Numbered from the stretch's first letter, positions 1 to 12,079 are shown. The stretch: DNA of 64,000 nucleotides from Microvelia longipes (GCA_018340805.1 JACMZG010001914.1:3911778-3975777); one strand, 5' to 3'. Program-made: numbers and translations. The notes: generated by a model from the letters alone, not told the origin.

Positions 1-227
1 CAAAAACTCGGAGAGAACATTTTTTAGAGCCGAATCGAGTGTTCGTTCATCAAACCGGATAACTGCAACCAAAGCTATGGTATATGCGAAAAACGTAAAA
101 AACATTGTTGCAAAGTGAGCGAATTTATACGAATGTCTACGTATAGTGCTGCATTTTTTAAGTAATTTTACAAATGCTATAACTTGGGTTTATCCAATTT
201 TGATGAATTAGTACTAAATTTATTTCT

Positions 228-880
228 TTTATTGATTAATACCGTTGGTATATAGGAATAGTATTGTGTTTTCAAAAAGATCCTAAACCGGGATGAAACC
301 GGAATTATCCGTTTCAGTCGTTTTTAAGGCCTCCTGCGAGGTTTTCTCAAAGTTGTCTGTATGTATGTGTGTGTGTCAGTTATAATCGTAGCTCCTAGTT
401 TATTTATACCAGAGTGTTGAAACTTTGTGAAAAAAATCAGTTCACTGCTTTAGTTGTGCTATTCGGAAAATATTTTTATGACGTCATTAACCCGCAATAA
501 TGACTCTGCGAAAATTTCTAAAAACCTTAAAACGCGTAAAAATGATGCGATCGGATTGAGATTTAGCACGCATGTGACTATGTATGAGACTAACATATGT
601 GTCTAGTTTTATCTCATTATCAGTATTAGTTCAATTTTTATCGAATGACTTGGGTTCATTTTTTAAAAAATTGTAATGAATCGAAAAATACTCTAATTAA
701 GTTGAAATTTGGTTTAAGTAAATACCTTTATTTAATAAATAAGTACACGATGTTTCGTTTCAATGCAAGTATATATATTATTTTTGTTGGATCATAAAAG
801 ATAAGTAGCATAGAGCGTGGTCTATGCTGTATGGGTGACCGCTGAAAATGAAGCGGATGCGTGCTCCTTCTATATATAGT
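228..880 (+). repeat. 5S-containing dispersed repeat, copy 1
   Basis: Family order in the + sense is: left module (GTATATAGGAATAGTATTG, then ACCGGAATTATCCGTTTCAG, AAAGTTGTCTGT), middle module (ATGACGTCATTAACCCGCAA), 5S-like segment, and a tail with GCGAAGCGAGTCCGA-type motifs. This copy runs from the left module at about 235 through the 5S-like segment at 786-851 (TAAGTAGCATAGAGCGTGG then ATGGGTGACCGCTGA) and stops early in the tail. Confidence 0.75.
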
Positions 881-1282
881 ATACATGAAGCTTTACTTTT
901 TGCAAAACAGCCAGCTCGATGAACAATTTCAGATGTTACGATGCTAAGTTGGTACAACTTCTTTTATGACAGAAAAACACAGTCTACGTGGCGTGGGAGT
1001 TGAAAAAAAGAAAACAACTGAGAAATATCCAAGACTAAGCAGTGTTGCCATATTTTCTCGCGGACTAATATAACTAAAAGATACGGTTGTTGGCAACACT
1101 GTAGACCCGGGCCATTTGGATCTGAGTCAACATTCCCTCCTAAAATACACTAACACGACTACATACAATACAAGTACGTATTACACTACACACCACGTAT
1201 GTGATTGATACATGAGAGTGTTAGCCACAGATTTCTTTACAATTCTGCAGATTCTTTACTACAATTTTCTTATTAATAATAG

Positions 1283-1600
1283 CCCCCCCCCCCAAATTGG
1301 ATGCGGGGGTACCGCGAAACTTTTCCAGTCTTAATTTCATCATCTACTTAAGATGATGGTACTAATGGTTTTAGTCCATCCGTCTTAAAAATATGAAAAC
1401 CATTTAATTACTTTCTGCTCTTTCTCAAAATCAAATCGTTATATTCCCTACGGTCACCTTTCCAAATACTGACCACCCTCAATGCTGTTTAACTCAAATA
1501 TTCCGACAAAAACCGTGGATATGCAAGACGTAATAAATAAAACTTTGTATATTTGTGAAAGGTTTATCACATTAAGTTAAAATTTGGCTCGCTTGGCTCG
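1283..1600 (-). repeat. 5S-containing dispersed repeat, partial copy 2
   Basis: Reverse orientation. The tail end is visible as GGGGGTACCGCGAAACTTTTCC near 1305. The 5S-like segment at 1446-1493 reads on the minus strand GTTAAACAGCATTGAGG, then GTGGTCAGTATTTGG, then AAGGTGACCGTAGGGAA, the closest match in this window to the 3' half of animal 5S rRNA. A C10 homopolymer lies at 1284-1293. Confidence 0.65.
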
Positions 1601-1819
1601 TTATCAGACTGTAGAAAAATGTATTTTATCACCAGTAGTCACCAATTCATAAAACTAGACAAATTCGGTGTCCATAACACAAGTTATCCGACTCAAATAA
1701 CTTGTAAACGTATTATGTAAACGAACGTATTTCTTTACATAATAAATACTCTGTATGTATGCGGTTTCATTTTAAATATGAATTATGTATCGACGTTTTG
1801 TGTCAAATCATTAATGTTT

Positions 1820-3493
1820 AGGTCCATTGAGCGAGAATAGTTCCTGTTTAGGTCCATCGAGCGAAAATAGTTTCTGTTTAGGTCCATGAGCGAAAATAGT
1901 TTCTGTTTAGGTCCATCGAGCGTTTCTGTTTAGGTCCATTAAGAAAATAGTTTTCTGTTTAGGTCCCATTAAGCGAAAATAGTTTCTGTTTAGGTCATTA
2001 AGCGAAAATAGTTTCTGTTTAGGTCCATTAAGTGAAATAGTTTCTGTTTTAGGTCAATTAAGCGAAAATAGTTTCTGTTTAGGTCATAAGCGAAAATAGT
2101 TCTGTTTAGGTCCATTAAGCGAAAATAGTTTCTGTTTAGGTCCATTAAGCGAAAATAGTTTCTGTTTAGGTCCAATTAAGCGAAAATAGTTTTGTTTAGG
2201 TCCATTGAGCGAAAATAGTTTCTGTTTAGGTCCATTGAGCGGAAAATAGTTTCTGTTTAGGTCATCGAGCGAAAATAGTTTTTTAGGTCCATTGAGCGAA
2301 AATAGTTTCTGTTTAGGTCCATTGAGCGAAAATAGTTTCTGTTAAGGTCCATTTAGCGAAAATAGTTTCTGTTAAGGTCCATTTAGCGAAAATAGTTTCT
2401 TTTTAGGTCATTTAGCGAAAATGGTTTCTTTTAGTCATTGAGCGAAAAATAGTTCTGTTAGGTCTATTGAGCAAAAATAGTTTCTGTTAAGGTCCATTTA
2501 GCGAAAATAGTTTCTTTTTAGGTCCATTTAGCGAAAATAGTTTCTTTTTAGGTCCATTGAGCGAAAATAGTTTCTGTTTAGGTCTATTGAGCAAAAATAG
2601 TTTCTGTTTAGGTCTATTGAGCAAAAATAGTTTCTTTTTAGTCCATTGAGCGGAAAATAGTTTCTGTTTAGGTCCATTAGCGAAAATAGTTTCTGTTTAG
2701 TCCATTAAGCGAAAATAGTTTCTGTTTAGGTCCATTAAGCGAAAATAGTTTCTGTTTAGGTCCATTAAGCGAAAATAGTTTCTGTTTAGGTCCATTAAGT
2801 GAAAATAGTTTCTGTTTAGTCAATTAAGCGAAAATAGTTTCTGTTAGGTCCATTAAGCGAAAATAGTTTCTGTTTAGGTCATTAGCGAAAATAGTTTCTG
2901 TTTAGGTCCATTAAGCGAAAATAGTTTCTGTTTAGGTCCATTAAAGCGAAAATAGTTTCTGTTTAGGTCCATTGAGCGAAAATAGTTTCTGTTTAGGTCC
3001 ATTGAGCGAAAATAGTTTCTGTTTGTCATTCGAGCGAAATAGTTTCTGTTTAGGTCCATGAGCGAAAATAGTTTCTGTTTAGAGGTCTATTGAGCAAAAA
3101 TAGTTTCTGTTAAGGTCCATTTAGCGAAAATAGTTTCTGTTAAGGTCCATTTAGCGAAAATAGTTTCTTTTTAGGGTCCATTTAGCGAAAATAGTTTCTT
3201 TTAGGTCCATGAGCGAAAATAGTTTCTGTTTAGGTCTATTGAGCAAAAAATAGTTTCTTTTAAGTCCATTTAGCGAAAATAGTTTCTGTTAAGGGTCCAT
3301 TTAGCGAAAATAGTTCTTTTTAGGTCCATTGAGCGAAAATAGTTTCTGTTTAGTATTGAGCAAAATAGTTTCTGTTAAGTCCATTTAGCGAAAATAGTTT
3401 CTTTTTAGGTCCATTTAGCGAAAATTTTCTTTTTAGGGTCCATTGAGCGAAAATAGTTTCTGTTTAGGTCCATCGAGCGGAATAATTTCTGGT
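1820..3493 (+). repeat. 30-bp minisatellite, about 55 copies
   Basis: Unit TTTAGGTCCATTGAGCG then AAAATAGTTTCTG. Three main variants (GAGCG, AAGCG, TTTAGCG) occur in blocks. One-base losses are frequent. A G12 run closes the array at 3496-3508. Confidence 0.97.
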
Positions 3494-3519
3494 CGGGGGG
3501 GGGGGGGGTATAAATAACT

Positions 3520-3895
3520 TATACATTTTTAGTGTATCTATCATTATGCAGAGAAATTACAATTTAATCAAATTTAAAAGGAATTGAAAGAAACAGTATC
3601 TCCACTGATTTTAAAATCAGTGGAGAGACTGTTTCTTTCAATTCCTTTTATTGATTGACTCCACAGCTCAACTTATTTAAAATTAATCAAATTTATTTTT
3701 CTGTTTTAAACTTCCTTACAACCAAAAGTGAACCTTCGCCATAAAAGACGCTATGTTTTGGCGGGATCAGTTATCACGTAATCTCACTTGTTCGACTAAA
3801 CAAATGCTGTGCAAGAACCGTATCGTGTTAAATGCGTATAGAATACGATCGCATGATAATTACGCCGTGTGTACATAGTAAATCTTTATATTATT
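3520..3895. mobile_element. Partial copy of the 49.2-kb MITE with a hairpin insert
   Basis: Shares ATTATGCAGAGAAATTACAA, ACTTCCTTACAACCAAAAGT, GTTTTGGCGGGATCAGTTAT and GCGTATAGAATACGATC with 49480-49690. A palindrome at 3576-3650 interrupts the shared part. The outer TIR is largely lost. Confidence 0.65.
3576..3650. repeat. Near-perfect 75-bp palindrome
   Basis: AAAAGGAATTGAAAGAAACA followed by GTATCTCCACTGATTTTA pairs with AAATCAGTGGAGAGACTG and TTTCTTTCAATTCCTTTT. The arms are about 36 bp with almost no loop. Confidence 0.85.
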
Positions 3896-4283
3896 TAATT
3901 CATTTAAACTACACTATTTTTCAAATCTAAATTTTGTCTTTATTTTGCCACCACTCTTCCTCCCATTACTGGAAGACGATTTTTTAATCTTTATCTAAGA
4001 AATGTTAAATACAAATTTTAAATATAGTTTTACCAAAATTTAATTCATTAAGTGTGTAGCATACATATTTTACATTCATATAAATCTGTATGTAATATAA
4101 ATACATAATAAACTTATCAAATAGTCACCTCTTTAATTAATACATTATAGCTTCTACATTATTTATTATATTATTTTTTATTAATTATTTAATTCCCGAC
4201 TTAGCTATTAAATACCTAGTCTTTAAATATTATTCAGGTGAATATTGTATGCAGTAGTTTACAGAAATTGTTACTATTAATTT

Positions 4284-4690
4284 TTACTTTTCCTTTATAT
4301 ACCGTAAGTATATAGGAAAAGTGTTGTATTTGCAAAAAAATCTGAAACTGGTATGAAACCGGAATTATCCGTTTCAGGCGTTTTTAAGGCCTCCTGAGTG
4401 GTTTTTGCAAAGTTGTCTGTCTGTATGTGTGTGTGTCAGTTATAATCGTAGCTCCTAGTTTATTTATACCAGAGTGTTGAAACTTTGTGAAAAAAATCAG
4501 TTCACTGCTTTAGTTGTGCTATTCGGAAAATATCGTAGCGCCCAGTGTATTTATGCTAGAGAGTTGAAATTTTGTATAAAACTCAGTCTACCGGTGTAGT
4601 GAAAGGAAATTTTTTATGACGTCATTAAGCCGCAATAATGACCGAGTTTGATTTTTGTACCAAGTTTCATTTCGATATATATTTATATAT
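4284..4690 (+). repeat. 5S-containing dispersed repeat, left half, copy 3
   Basis: Left and middle modules are nearly identical to copy 1 (shared text from GTCAGTTATAATCGTAGC through TGTGCTATTCGGAAAATAT, and ATGACGTCATTAAGCCGC), with an extra internal block at 4535-4610. The copy stops before the 5S-like segment. Confidence 0.75.
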
Positions 4691-5099
4691 GTTCATGATC
4701 ACACATGATCCCCTTTCAAAAGTTTACCTCCACCACTTCCCCCTTTTCATGACTCTAATCTCATTTTTTTGTTTGAAGATTCGCTAAATAATAATATTAA
4801 TGAAAGAAACATTGCCATTAATAGAAATAGTTGTTGTAATTGAAGAAAAGTTTGATATCAGACAGTTGGTAAAAGGTTATAATTTATAGTCGTGGAAAAC
4901 ACAACGCAAAAGTTGGAAAAGCATTTTCGTGTAATTTGACGTGGTGGCGAATTTGAATCGTATTGGCTTTCCTTCTGGGGTAAAGATTTAATGCTCCTGT
5001 TCTGCTCAGTAATTTGTTCTAGACGGAGCATTTACGATAATAGCTATCTCGTTACTTACTCCTCATAACCTTTTATTGAAGTATTCTGAGCAATATTTA

Positions 5100-5260
5100 G
5101 TATTTACTTGTTCTCATTTTATCGAAGGAATATGGGTAAAGTTTTGTCTTTAAACTAATCATCTGAAACCGGGATATCACCTGAATAATCCTTTTTAGAT
5201 GTTTCAAAGACCTCTTGAGTGGTTTTAAAAAGTTTTGTGTCTGTTTGTGTATAATATTTA
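5100..5260 (+). repeat. 5S-family left module, decayed fragment
   Basis: Diverged remnant: CTGAAACCGGGATATCACC, AATAATCC, a GAGTGGTTTT tract and TCTGTTTGTGT are in family order. Nothing downstream of the left module is retained. Confidence 0.5.
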
Positions 5261-5269
5261 TCTCGTTCG

Positions 5270-8125
5270 ACAAGAGCGTTCAGAAGGTCCTGAGTTCGGA
5301 TCTGAGCTGAATTTCCTTTAACAGGTTGTTGTTTATATTGTAAAATAAGGAAATATAATAACAAAAATATTCATAAAAAAAAAACTCCATACTCTTTCTC
5401 TATCTGACACCTTGGAAAGTACTACAAAGGAAGAAAATTAATTTCAAAACTTTGTGTGGGTGGTAGTATCAGTTGATTGTGTTGGTGTATTTGTGAAAGT
5501 TATATATAGGGAGGGCAACACTGTGACGTCGTGTTGGATCCGGCAACACTGTGCCCTGCCCTCGCTGTAGTATCGGGTTTTTTAACAAATGTTGCTATTG
5601 GCAACAATGTTTTGCCCTCTACTTGGGTTTTACCCCCACTCCTCGCATACAAACTTATCTAACAAACTACGCAGTTGTGTTTCATATTTCAAAGCATCAT
5701 CATCTCTTCTAACTGAAACTCTAAATTTTAAATTCTTATAAAAAAAATATATTTACAAGCAAATAATAAACAATTTCACTTTATTTCAATGACAATTTTC
5801 TGATAATATTTCAATTTTACTCAGCAAACCAAATATTATTGAATTCTTAGTTAAATAATTATTCAACTTAAAACATACGTACTAAAAACTTCATAACTTA
5901 ATTTACGAAGTTCTAAATTTAACAGACTTCAATAAAAACTTGATGACATTTAATTTCAAATAAAATGACTGACCAAAACAATTTATTTACCTATTACCCT
6001 ATCTTTTCAACGTTTAAATTAAACGAAACCAATCACACTTAAGAAAAAGTGGCACTTTTAAAACGCCAGATGAATGAAGATGAATTTTCAACAACTATAT
6101 TCCTCTACATACTATCAGTATATTCATGTTAATCTAAAACTTTTTCATTATTAATTTTGAATAATAAATACTTTTTAAAAGACTAATATGACAAAATACC
6201 TCCTCATAATTTAACGAGAGACATATTCAGTTCTTAAATAATCTTACTTAAAATGCAATTTATTTTATTCTTAATATTTTATAAGCGTAGTTTTTTTTCC
6301 AGAAAGTTGCTCTTACATTCTGCCTTATTACACTACTAAATTTGTTATTGATACTAACTTTTATTATTTATATAATAATATATATCTTTATACTATAGTA
6401 TATATTATTTATTATATTATAATATAACTCGTAATATAATTGTTATTTCTATATTAAGCAATAGCGTTAATTCGTCAACGAAGTTATTTTAGGGTTGAAA
6501 TTTATCAATGGAAGGTGCTATCACTGTCATTTGGTTTACCTTCCGTGGGTGGGAGGGGGAAAGAAAATCAATAATGGAAGACATGGCACAAATTTTCATT
6601 ATTATTTATACTTACCTTTATTTTTTAAACCAGTTTTTCTATTATTAATTTATCTTTTGTTAATAAATATAGTTATTTGACAAGTTCTTAATAAAATACA
6701 TATTATTTAATAACAACTGTTTCTTTTAATTAACAACTTATTTTTGGCAATCCATTAATGGATAAACCATTCATTAAATTTTTAAATAACACTTACTATT
6801 AAACAATTCTTTTACACTATAAGTTCAATCCAAATCAGCCAAAACTGATTTGGATGCTTATATAGAATCTATACTTATCCATGTATCCATTATATCTTCA
6901 GACTTCTTGATGTATTTTAAAGAATTTCAGGGATATAGAATACATTTTTATCAAATTTATTTGATACACAACCTTTCAAATTCTAAAATTTCCTTAAATC
7001 CAGTGATAATTGAGGATTGAGGTTATTGCATAATAATTTTTACAAAGGCTAACTCACAAATAAATAGATCATTAAATACATTTTTATTTATCATTGTAAT
7101 GAGTTTTTCTGTGTGTAATTAGAGTTTAAGTGTTGTTTTGTAAGTGTTAACACTTATTGAGTGTTCGCGAGCTTTACTGACTACGATGTGTATTTCACGA
7201 TGGGCGCGACTGATCTGAAGAGTTTAGAAATTTTTTGTTACGGAGTTGGTCGAGCAGTGTTGCCGGATCGCTCTGCTCATGCGCTGTAGAGGGTAGGGAG
7301 TAAAAATCCATGATGGCCGACACCCCTCTCTCTATCTTTTACAACTACACAGGCAAAGTTTGTCCGTGTGTGTTGGATTGTGACCTCGCTGCGCAGTTTT
7401 TAGTCTTCGTGACTGAGCTCTGTTATAGAGCGAGTTGGATGTATAATAAAAAAAGATGAAAGATAAGGTTTTTTTTGGTTCACAAGAGTTTTGGCTTTTT
7501 TGTGTTGGTACGAGTGTAGCGCTAGTTGTACAGTGTTGCCGTACACAACTTTTAAAACTTGTTCAAGAGTTATATTTTCTGCAGACATTCTCTTCCAACT
7601 CGCATCTGGCAACGCTGTAGCGGAAACTGCAGAATTTTTTTTCGGGTTGTGTTTCTCTCACCCACACTGATAGATGGAAGGGGAGGGGGGGGGGGCTGCA
7701 AAAAAGAGGCCCTCATTTTACAAAATTGATCCCCAGAAACCCTCTTTTTATATAATATAAAATTCTCTCTCTTTTTACTTAAGCCACCCTTCCCCCTCTC
7801 TTTAACTTGTAATTTTGTTAGGAACGTAACCCCCACCCTTACGTAACCCCCCTTCCTCCGTAATGTAAATTTTCTTTTGTTTTCCATTACAATACCTGTT
7901 TTTCATTTTTCTCTTACTTTTAATTTGAATTTTTACTCTTCCAAAAAAAAACTCTTTTTTTCATTCTGGTACGAAAATATCTTCATTTACAATGTTCATA
8001 AAAGATGAAATAAGTGTAAAATTCACACTCAGAGATTCGCAACTCATTTGGCTATTGTCATTCTTGTCCCATTGTAGACAATTGTACCACCTTTGTTTTC
8101 AATTTTCAGCTATTTTTTCAAAATA
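5270..8125. other. Intron stretch without recognised gene
   Basis: AT-rich to about 7100, with a hairpin ATCCAAATCAG / CTGATTTGGAT at 6827-6856. The segments at 5500-5640 and 7250-7620 are GC-richer and carry repeated GGCAACACTGT-type words. The C/T-rich 7680-7860 includes a G10 run. ORFs here (about 60-105 codons) lack any family resemblance. Confidence 0.5.
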
Positions 8126-8127
8126 CA

Positions 8128-8697
8128 TACTGTTACAGTGTCCCCTCATACTGTTACAGTGTCCCCTTATACTGTTACAGTGTCCCCTTATTCTGTTACA
8201 GTGTCCCCTTATACTGTTACAGTGTCCCCTTATACTGTTACAGTGTCCCCTTATACTGTTGCAGTGTCCCCTTATACTGTTACAGTGTCCCCTATACTGT
8301 TACAGTTCCCCTTATTCTGTTACAGTGTTACAGTGTCCCCTGTGTTGTTACAGTGTCCCCTTACACCCCTGTTACAGTGTCCCCTTATACTGTTACAGTG
8401 TCCTTATACTGTTACAGTGTCCCTTATTCTGTTACAGTGTGGTCCCCTTATTCTGTTTACAGTGTCCCCTTATTCTGTTACAGTGTCCCCTTATTCTGTT
8501 ACAGTGTCCCCTTATACTGTTACAGTGTCCCCTTCTGTTGCAGTGTCCCCTTATACTGTTACAGTGTCCCCTTATACTGTTACAGTGTCCCCTTTTCTGT
8601 TACAGTGTCCCCTTATTCTGTTACAGTGTCCCTTATTCTGTTACAGTGTCCCCTGTTACAGTGTCCCCTTATTCTGTTACAGTGTCCCCTGTATGTC
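8128..8697 (+). repeat. 21-bp minisatellite, about 27 copies
   Basis: Unit TGTTACAGTGTCCCCTTATAC with T/C at the ATAC or TTC position. Three overlapping ORFs (up to 237 codons) are open only because 21 is a multiple of three; there is no signal peptide or conserved domain. Confidence 0.95.
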
Positions 8698-8865
8698 CCT
8701 TATAAATCTCTTCGTAACAGTTAAAATTTTATTTTAATAGATTCCCAAAATCTTCTTGGTGTAAGAACAGTAACCGCGATAAATAAGTTGCCTCATTAAT
8801 AAATTTAAATTCGTATATAATATTCTTCAAAAAGCTGGAACATTTATATTTTATGAATATTTATT

Positions 8866-9590
8866 TTTAACTTTCCTCATTTATACAATAGGCATATTGG
8901 AGAAGTATTATTGTATTTGCAAAAAAACTCATCCGTTTAAGATAAACAAATAAATGGTTTATTTACACAAAAACTAAGTTACAAATAAAAAAAAAAAAAA
9001 AAAAAAATGGTAAAAAATAACAAGCAAAGCACAATTTTTGAAAATAGGAGAAAATTGTGTAAAAAGGATGGACTAAAAAAAAAAATTAGATCTTCCGCCT
9101 ATTCTTCGATGATTTTAAATATAAGTGGGTTTTCTTCAAATTTTCAGTGTAAGTGTAGATGTCTGTTATCATCGTAGCATTCAGTACGTATTAGTAAGAG
9201 GTGTTTGAGATATTTCTTTTAAAAATCAATAGTAGTAGCCGAAACATTGTTTACAACATATATCGTCATTAATGACTCAGCAATTATTTCAAACCATTAT
9301 GAAACGCATAAAATGAATTGATGTGAAATTTAGCACCAATGTAGTACTGTGTAGGACTAACAGATGTGCAAAGGTTTTTTTCGTATTTTAAGTACTCCAT
9401 TTTCTAATCAACATGTATGTGTCTTTCTGAGGACGATCGAATCGAGTCCGATGTGAAGAGGATAAGCGTAGCGAGTCCGACAAGGTAGAGAAACAGTTCC
9501 GAGGTACATTGTACCCGATTTTCAGTTTAACAAAGAATAGTTTGGTAAAGTAAATTAAGGTACCTGAATTCAAAAAATCATTAATACTTA
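8866..9590 (+). repeat. 5S-containing dispersed repeat, interrupted copy
   Basis: The left end (TTTCCTCATTTATACAATAG) lies at 8873-8935. A-rich filler follows (A21 tract near 8988), then middle-module remnants (CGTCATTAATGACTCAGC; AAACGCATAAAATGAATTG) and a good tail at 9415-9585 (GAGTCCGATGTGAAGAGG, GCGTAGCGAGTCCGAC, TTCCGAGGTACATTGTACCC). The 5S-like segment itself is missing. Confidence 0.6.
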
Positions 9591-9699
9591 ATATATGACT
9601 TATGGTAAAGCAATGTAGTCAGTTTTTAAAAGCTTAGTTTCGAAATAATATATAATTTCACTTGTTATCAAGTTGGTAATAACAAGTGATATAACATTG

Positions 9700-10866
9700 T
9701 TTAGAGTGAGCCAGCCTTGCCACGTGTCCACAGTGCCACGTTTGCAGGGTATACCTGTACAGAGTAGAGCCCCAACCAAATGGCTTGTTTTAAATGGAAT
9801 AAAATTGTTGGTAAGACATCCTTGTCACGTTTGCAGGGTTTTTGTACAGAATACAGCTCTAAATGAATGTCTTATACAAGTGAAAGAACCCAGTAGAATG
9901 AGACAGCCTTACCACGTGTCCACAGTGCCACATTTGCAGGTTATACCTGTACAGAGTAGAGCCCCAACCAAATGTCTTGTTTTAAATTAAATAAAATTGT
10001 TGGTAAGACATCCTTGCCACATTTTGTAGGGTTTACCTGTACAGAATACAGCTCTAAATGAATGTCTTATACAAGAGAAAGAACTCTGTAGAATGAGACA
10101 GCCTTACCACGTGTCCACAATGCCATATTTGCAGGTTATACCTGTACAGAGTAGAGCCCCAACCAAATGGCTTGTTTTAAATGGAATAAAATTGTTGGTA
10201 AGACATCCTTGTCACGTTTGCAGGGTTTTTGTACAGAATACAGCTCTAAATGAATGTCTTATACAAGAGAAAGAACCCAGTAGAATGAGACAGCCTTGCC
10301 ACGTGTCCACAGTGCCACATTTGCAGGTTATACCTGTACAGAGTAGAGCCCCAACCAAATGTCTTGTTTTAAATTAAATAAAATTGTTGGTAAGACATCC
10401 TTGCCACATTTTGTAGGGTTTACCTGTACAGAATACAGCTCTAAATGAATGTCTTATACAAGAGAAAGAACTCTGTAGAATGAGACAGCCTTACCACGTG
10501 TCCACAATGCCACATTTGCAGGTTATACCTGTACAGAGTAGAGCCCCAACCAAATGTCTTGTTTTAAATTAAATAAAATTGTTGGTAAGACATCCTTGCC
10601 ACATTTTGTAGGGTTTACCTGTACAGAATACAGCTCTAACTGAATGTCATGTAGAAGAAAAATAACTCAGTAGAATGAGACAGCCTTGCCACGTGTCCAC
10701 AATGCTACGTTTGCAGGTTATACTTGTACAGAATACAGCTTTAACCAAATGTCTTATAGGAGTGAAATAACATAGAAGAATCAGACAGCCTTGCCACGTG
10801 TCCACAATGCCACGTTTGGAGGGTATACCTGTACAGAATACAGCTCTAACAATATGTCTTATAGAA
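9700..10866 (+). repeat. About 194-bp tandem repeat built of two ~97-bp halves
   Basis: Half A: ACAGCCTTACCACGTGTCCA, CAGAGTAGAGCCCCAACCAA. Half B: GTAAGACATCCTTGCCAC, CAGAATACAGCTCTAAATGA. Both halves share CCTTGCCAC, TACCTGTACAGA and ATGTCTT. Half A starts near 9711, 9904, 10100, 10291, 10489 and 10682. The last units (10682, 10785) are single halves. Confidence 0.92.
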
Positions 10867-11139
10867 GTGAAATATCACAGTCGATCGTTTTTTTTAGATC
10901 TAAATAAAACAATACAAAAATCGAGGTTTTCCATGTCTCGAAAATTTCAAACATTAACTGTCTGATCAGGTATAATTTTATTAACATGTACCGTTGTAAC
11001 ACATGTGTAACATGTACGCTTAACACATGTGTGAAGTTAACATTTACTATTAGCTTTAATTCTGGTTTTTTGTTTGACGCATGTAACTGTTTACAAGAGT
11101 AACAAATCACATGTTTCGACTGATACATTTGGAAATTTG

Positions 11140-11330
11140 CTTATATCGTGGCGGTATGTCACTTAAACTACTACTAATACGACGATCCGCAACTGGTTAG
11201 AACCATGTGACCGGAAAGCGGTCACTGGAAGAACGGGGCTGCGAAGCTGTCACAGCGGTAATGTCGAGTAGGAGCCTCGAGGTCGAAGGCCTCTTGTTTC
11301 AGTGTGAGACAACCTTGCCGCGTGTTCTTA
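11140..11330 (+). repeat. GC-richer repeat-like segment
   Basis: Starts TCGTGGCGGTATGTCACTTA, similar to 28369 (TCGTGGCAGTATGCCAGTTA) and to the minus strand near 47571 (TCGTGGCAGCATGCCACTTA). It also shares GAAGGCCTCTTGTTT with 28505. Probably an unclassified transposable-element end. Confidence 0.5.
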
Positions 11331-11344
11331 ATGGATTGGGACTC

Positions 11345-11576
11345 ATCATCAACTATGAGTTACATGTTTGATGATGTCTCTTCATCATCAACTATAAGTT
11401 ACTTTTTGATGATGTCTCTTCATCATCAACTATGAGTTATATGTTTGATGATGTCTCTTCATCATCAACTATGAGTTACATGTTAGATTATGTCTCTTTA
11501 TCATCAACTATGAGTCACATGTTTGATTATGTCTCTTTATCATCAACTATGAGTTACATGTTTGATGATGTCTCTC
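11345..11576 (+). repeat. 39-bp tandem array, 6 copies
   Basis: Unit CATCATCAACTATGAGTTAC, ATGTTTGATGATGTCTCTT. The unit contains an ATCATCAA/TTGATGAT inverted pair. Confidence 0.92.
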
Positions 11577-12079
11577 CACTGTTGAAGCAAAACGTCCGTT
11601 TTATCATCTCTATTAACACCGCCTCATCACTTACCCAAGTTGGGAGTTTCCAATTAAATGGATTTGACATTGTTGGTTAGCCTTAGGCACCGTCATTTTT
11701 TCGAAACCATAAATTATTTATGAGCCACATATGTTATCCAAACCTAGAGTAGAAAGATATTTGTTACTCAGAGACGAGACCGAGGTCTCGCATTATTTAT
11801 TTTAACGTGTATTGTTACCATATATAATGTACGATCTAAGGGAGTGAGGTTTAGGAGGGCCATTGAAGTCCATATTTTTGATTAATGAATAAATATATTT
11901 TAAATCGTTTTACCATTTATTTTACAAAGAAATAACACTGGGATATTAATAATTGGAAGCTAAGATATTTATTCCATTAAAGCGTCAGATCATTTCACCA
12001 TTTACGTCCTGAATAATTATGTGTCGTGAGCTTATTTTTTTTGATTTTTTTTCCTAATGAAATATCTCTTTCGTTACAG

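Larger units (their letters stand above)
1..12079 (+). other. 3' part of the preceding spen intron (incomplete)
   Basis: The exon at 12080 starts inside the RRM, so the preceding exon with the RRM start must be further upstream. I looked for an exon encoding the typical RRM beta-1/RNP2 segment of SPEN in this stretch and saw none. The intron part here is therefore at least 12 kb and carries arrays and repeats listed separately. Confidence 0.7.

Noticed and set aside
7992..8705. 237-codon ORF
   Set aside because: It lies almost wholly in a 21-bp tandem array, is open in all three frames of one strand, and has repetitive ILLQCPL content; no coding evidence.
12057..12059. ATG as a start for the first exon
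   Set aside because: It lies before the AG acceptor at 12078-12079, and the SPEN alignment requires sequence from an upstream exon.
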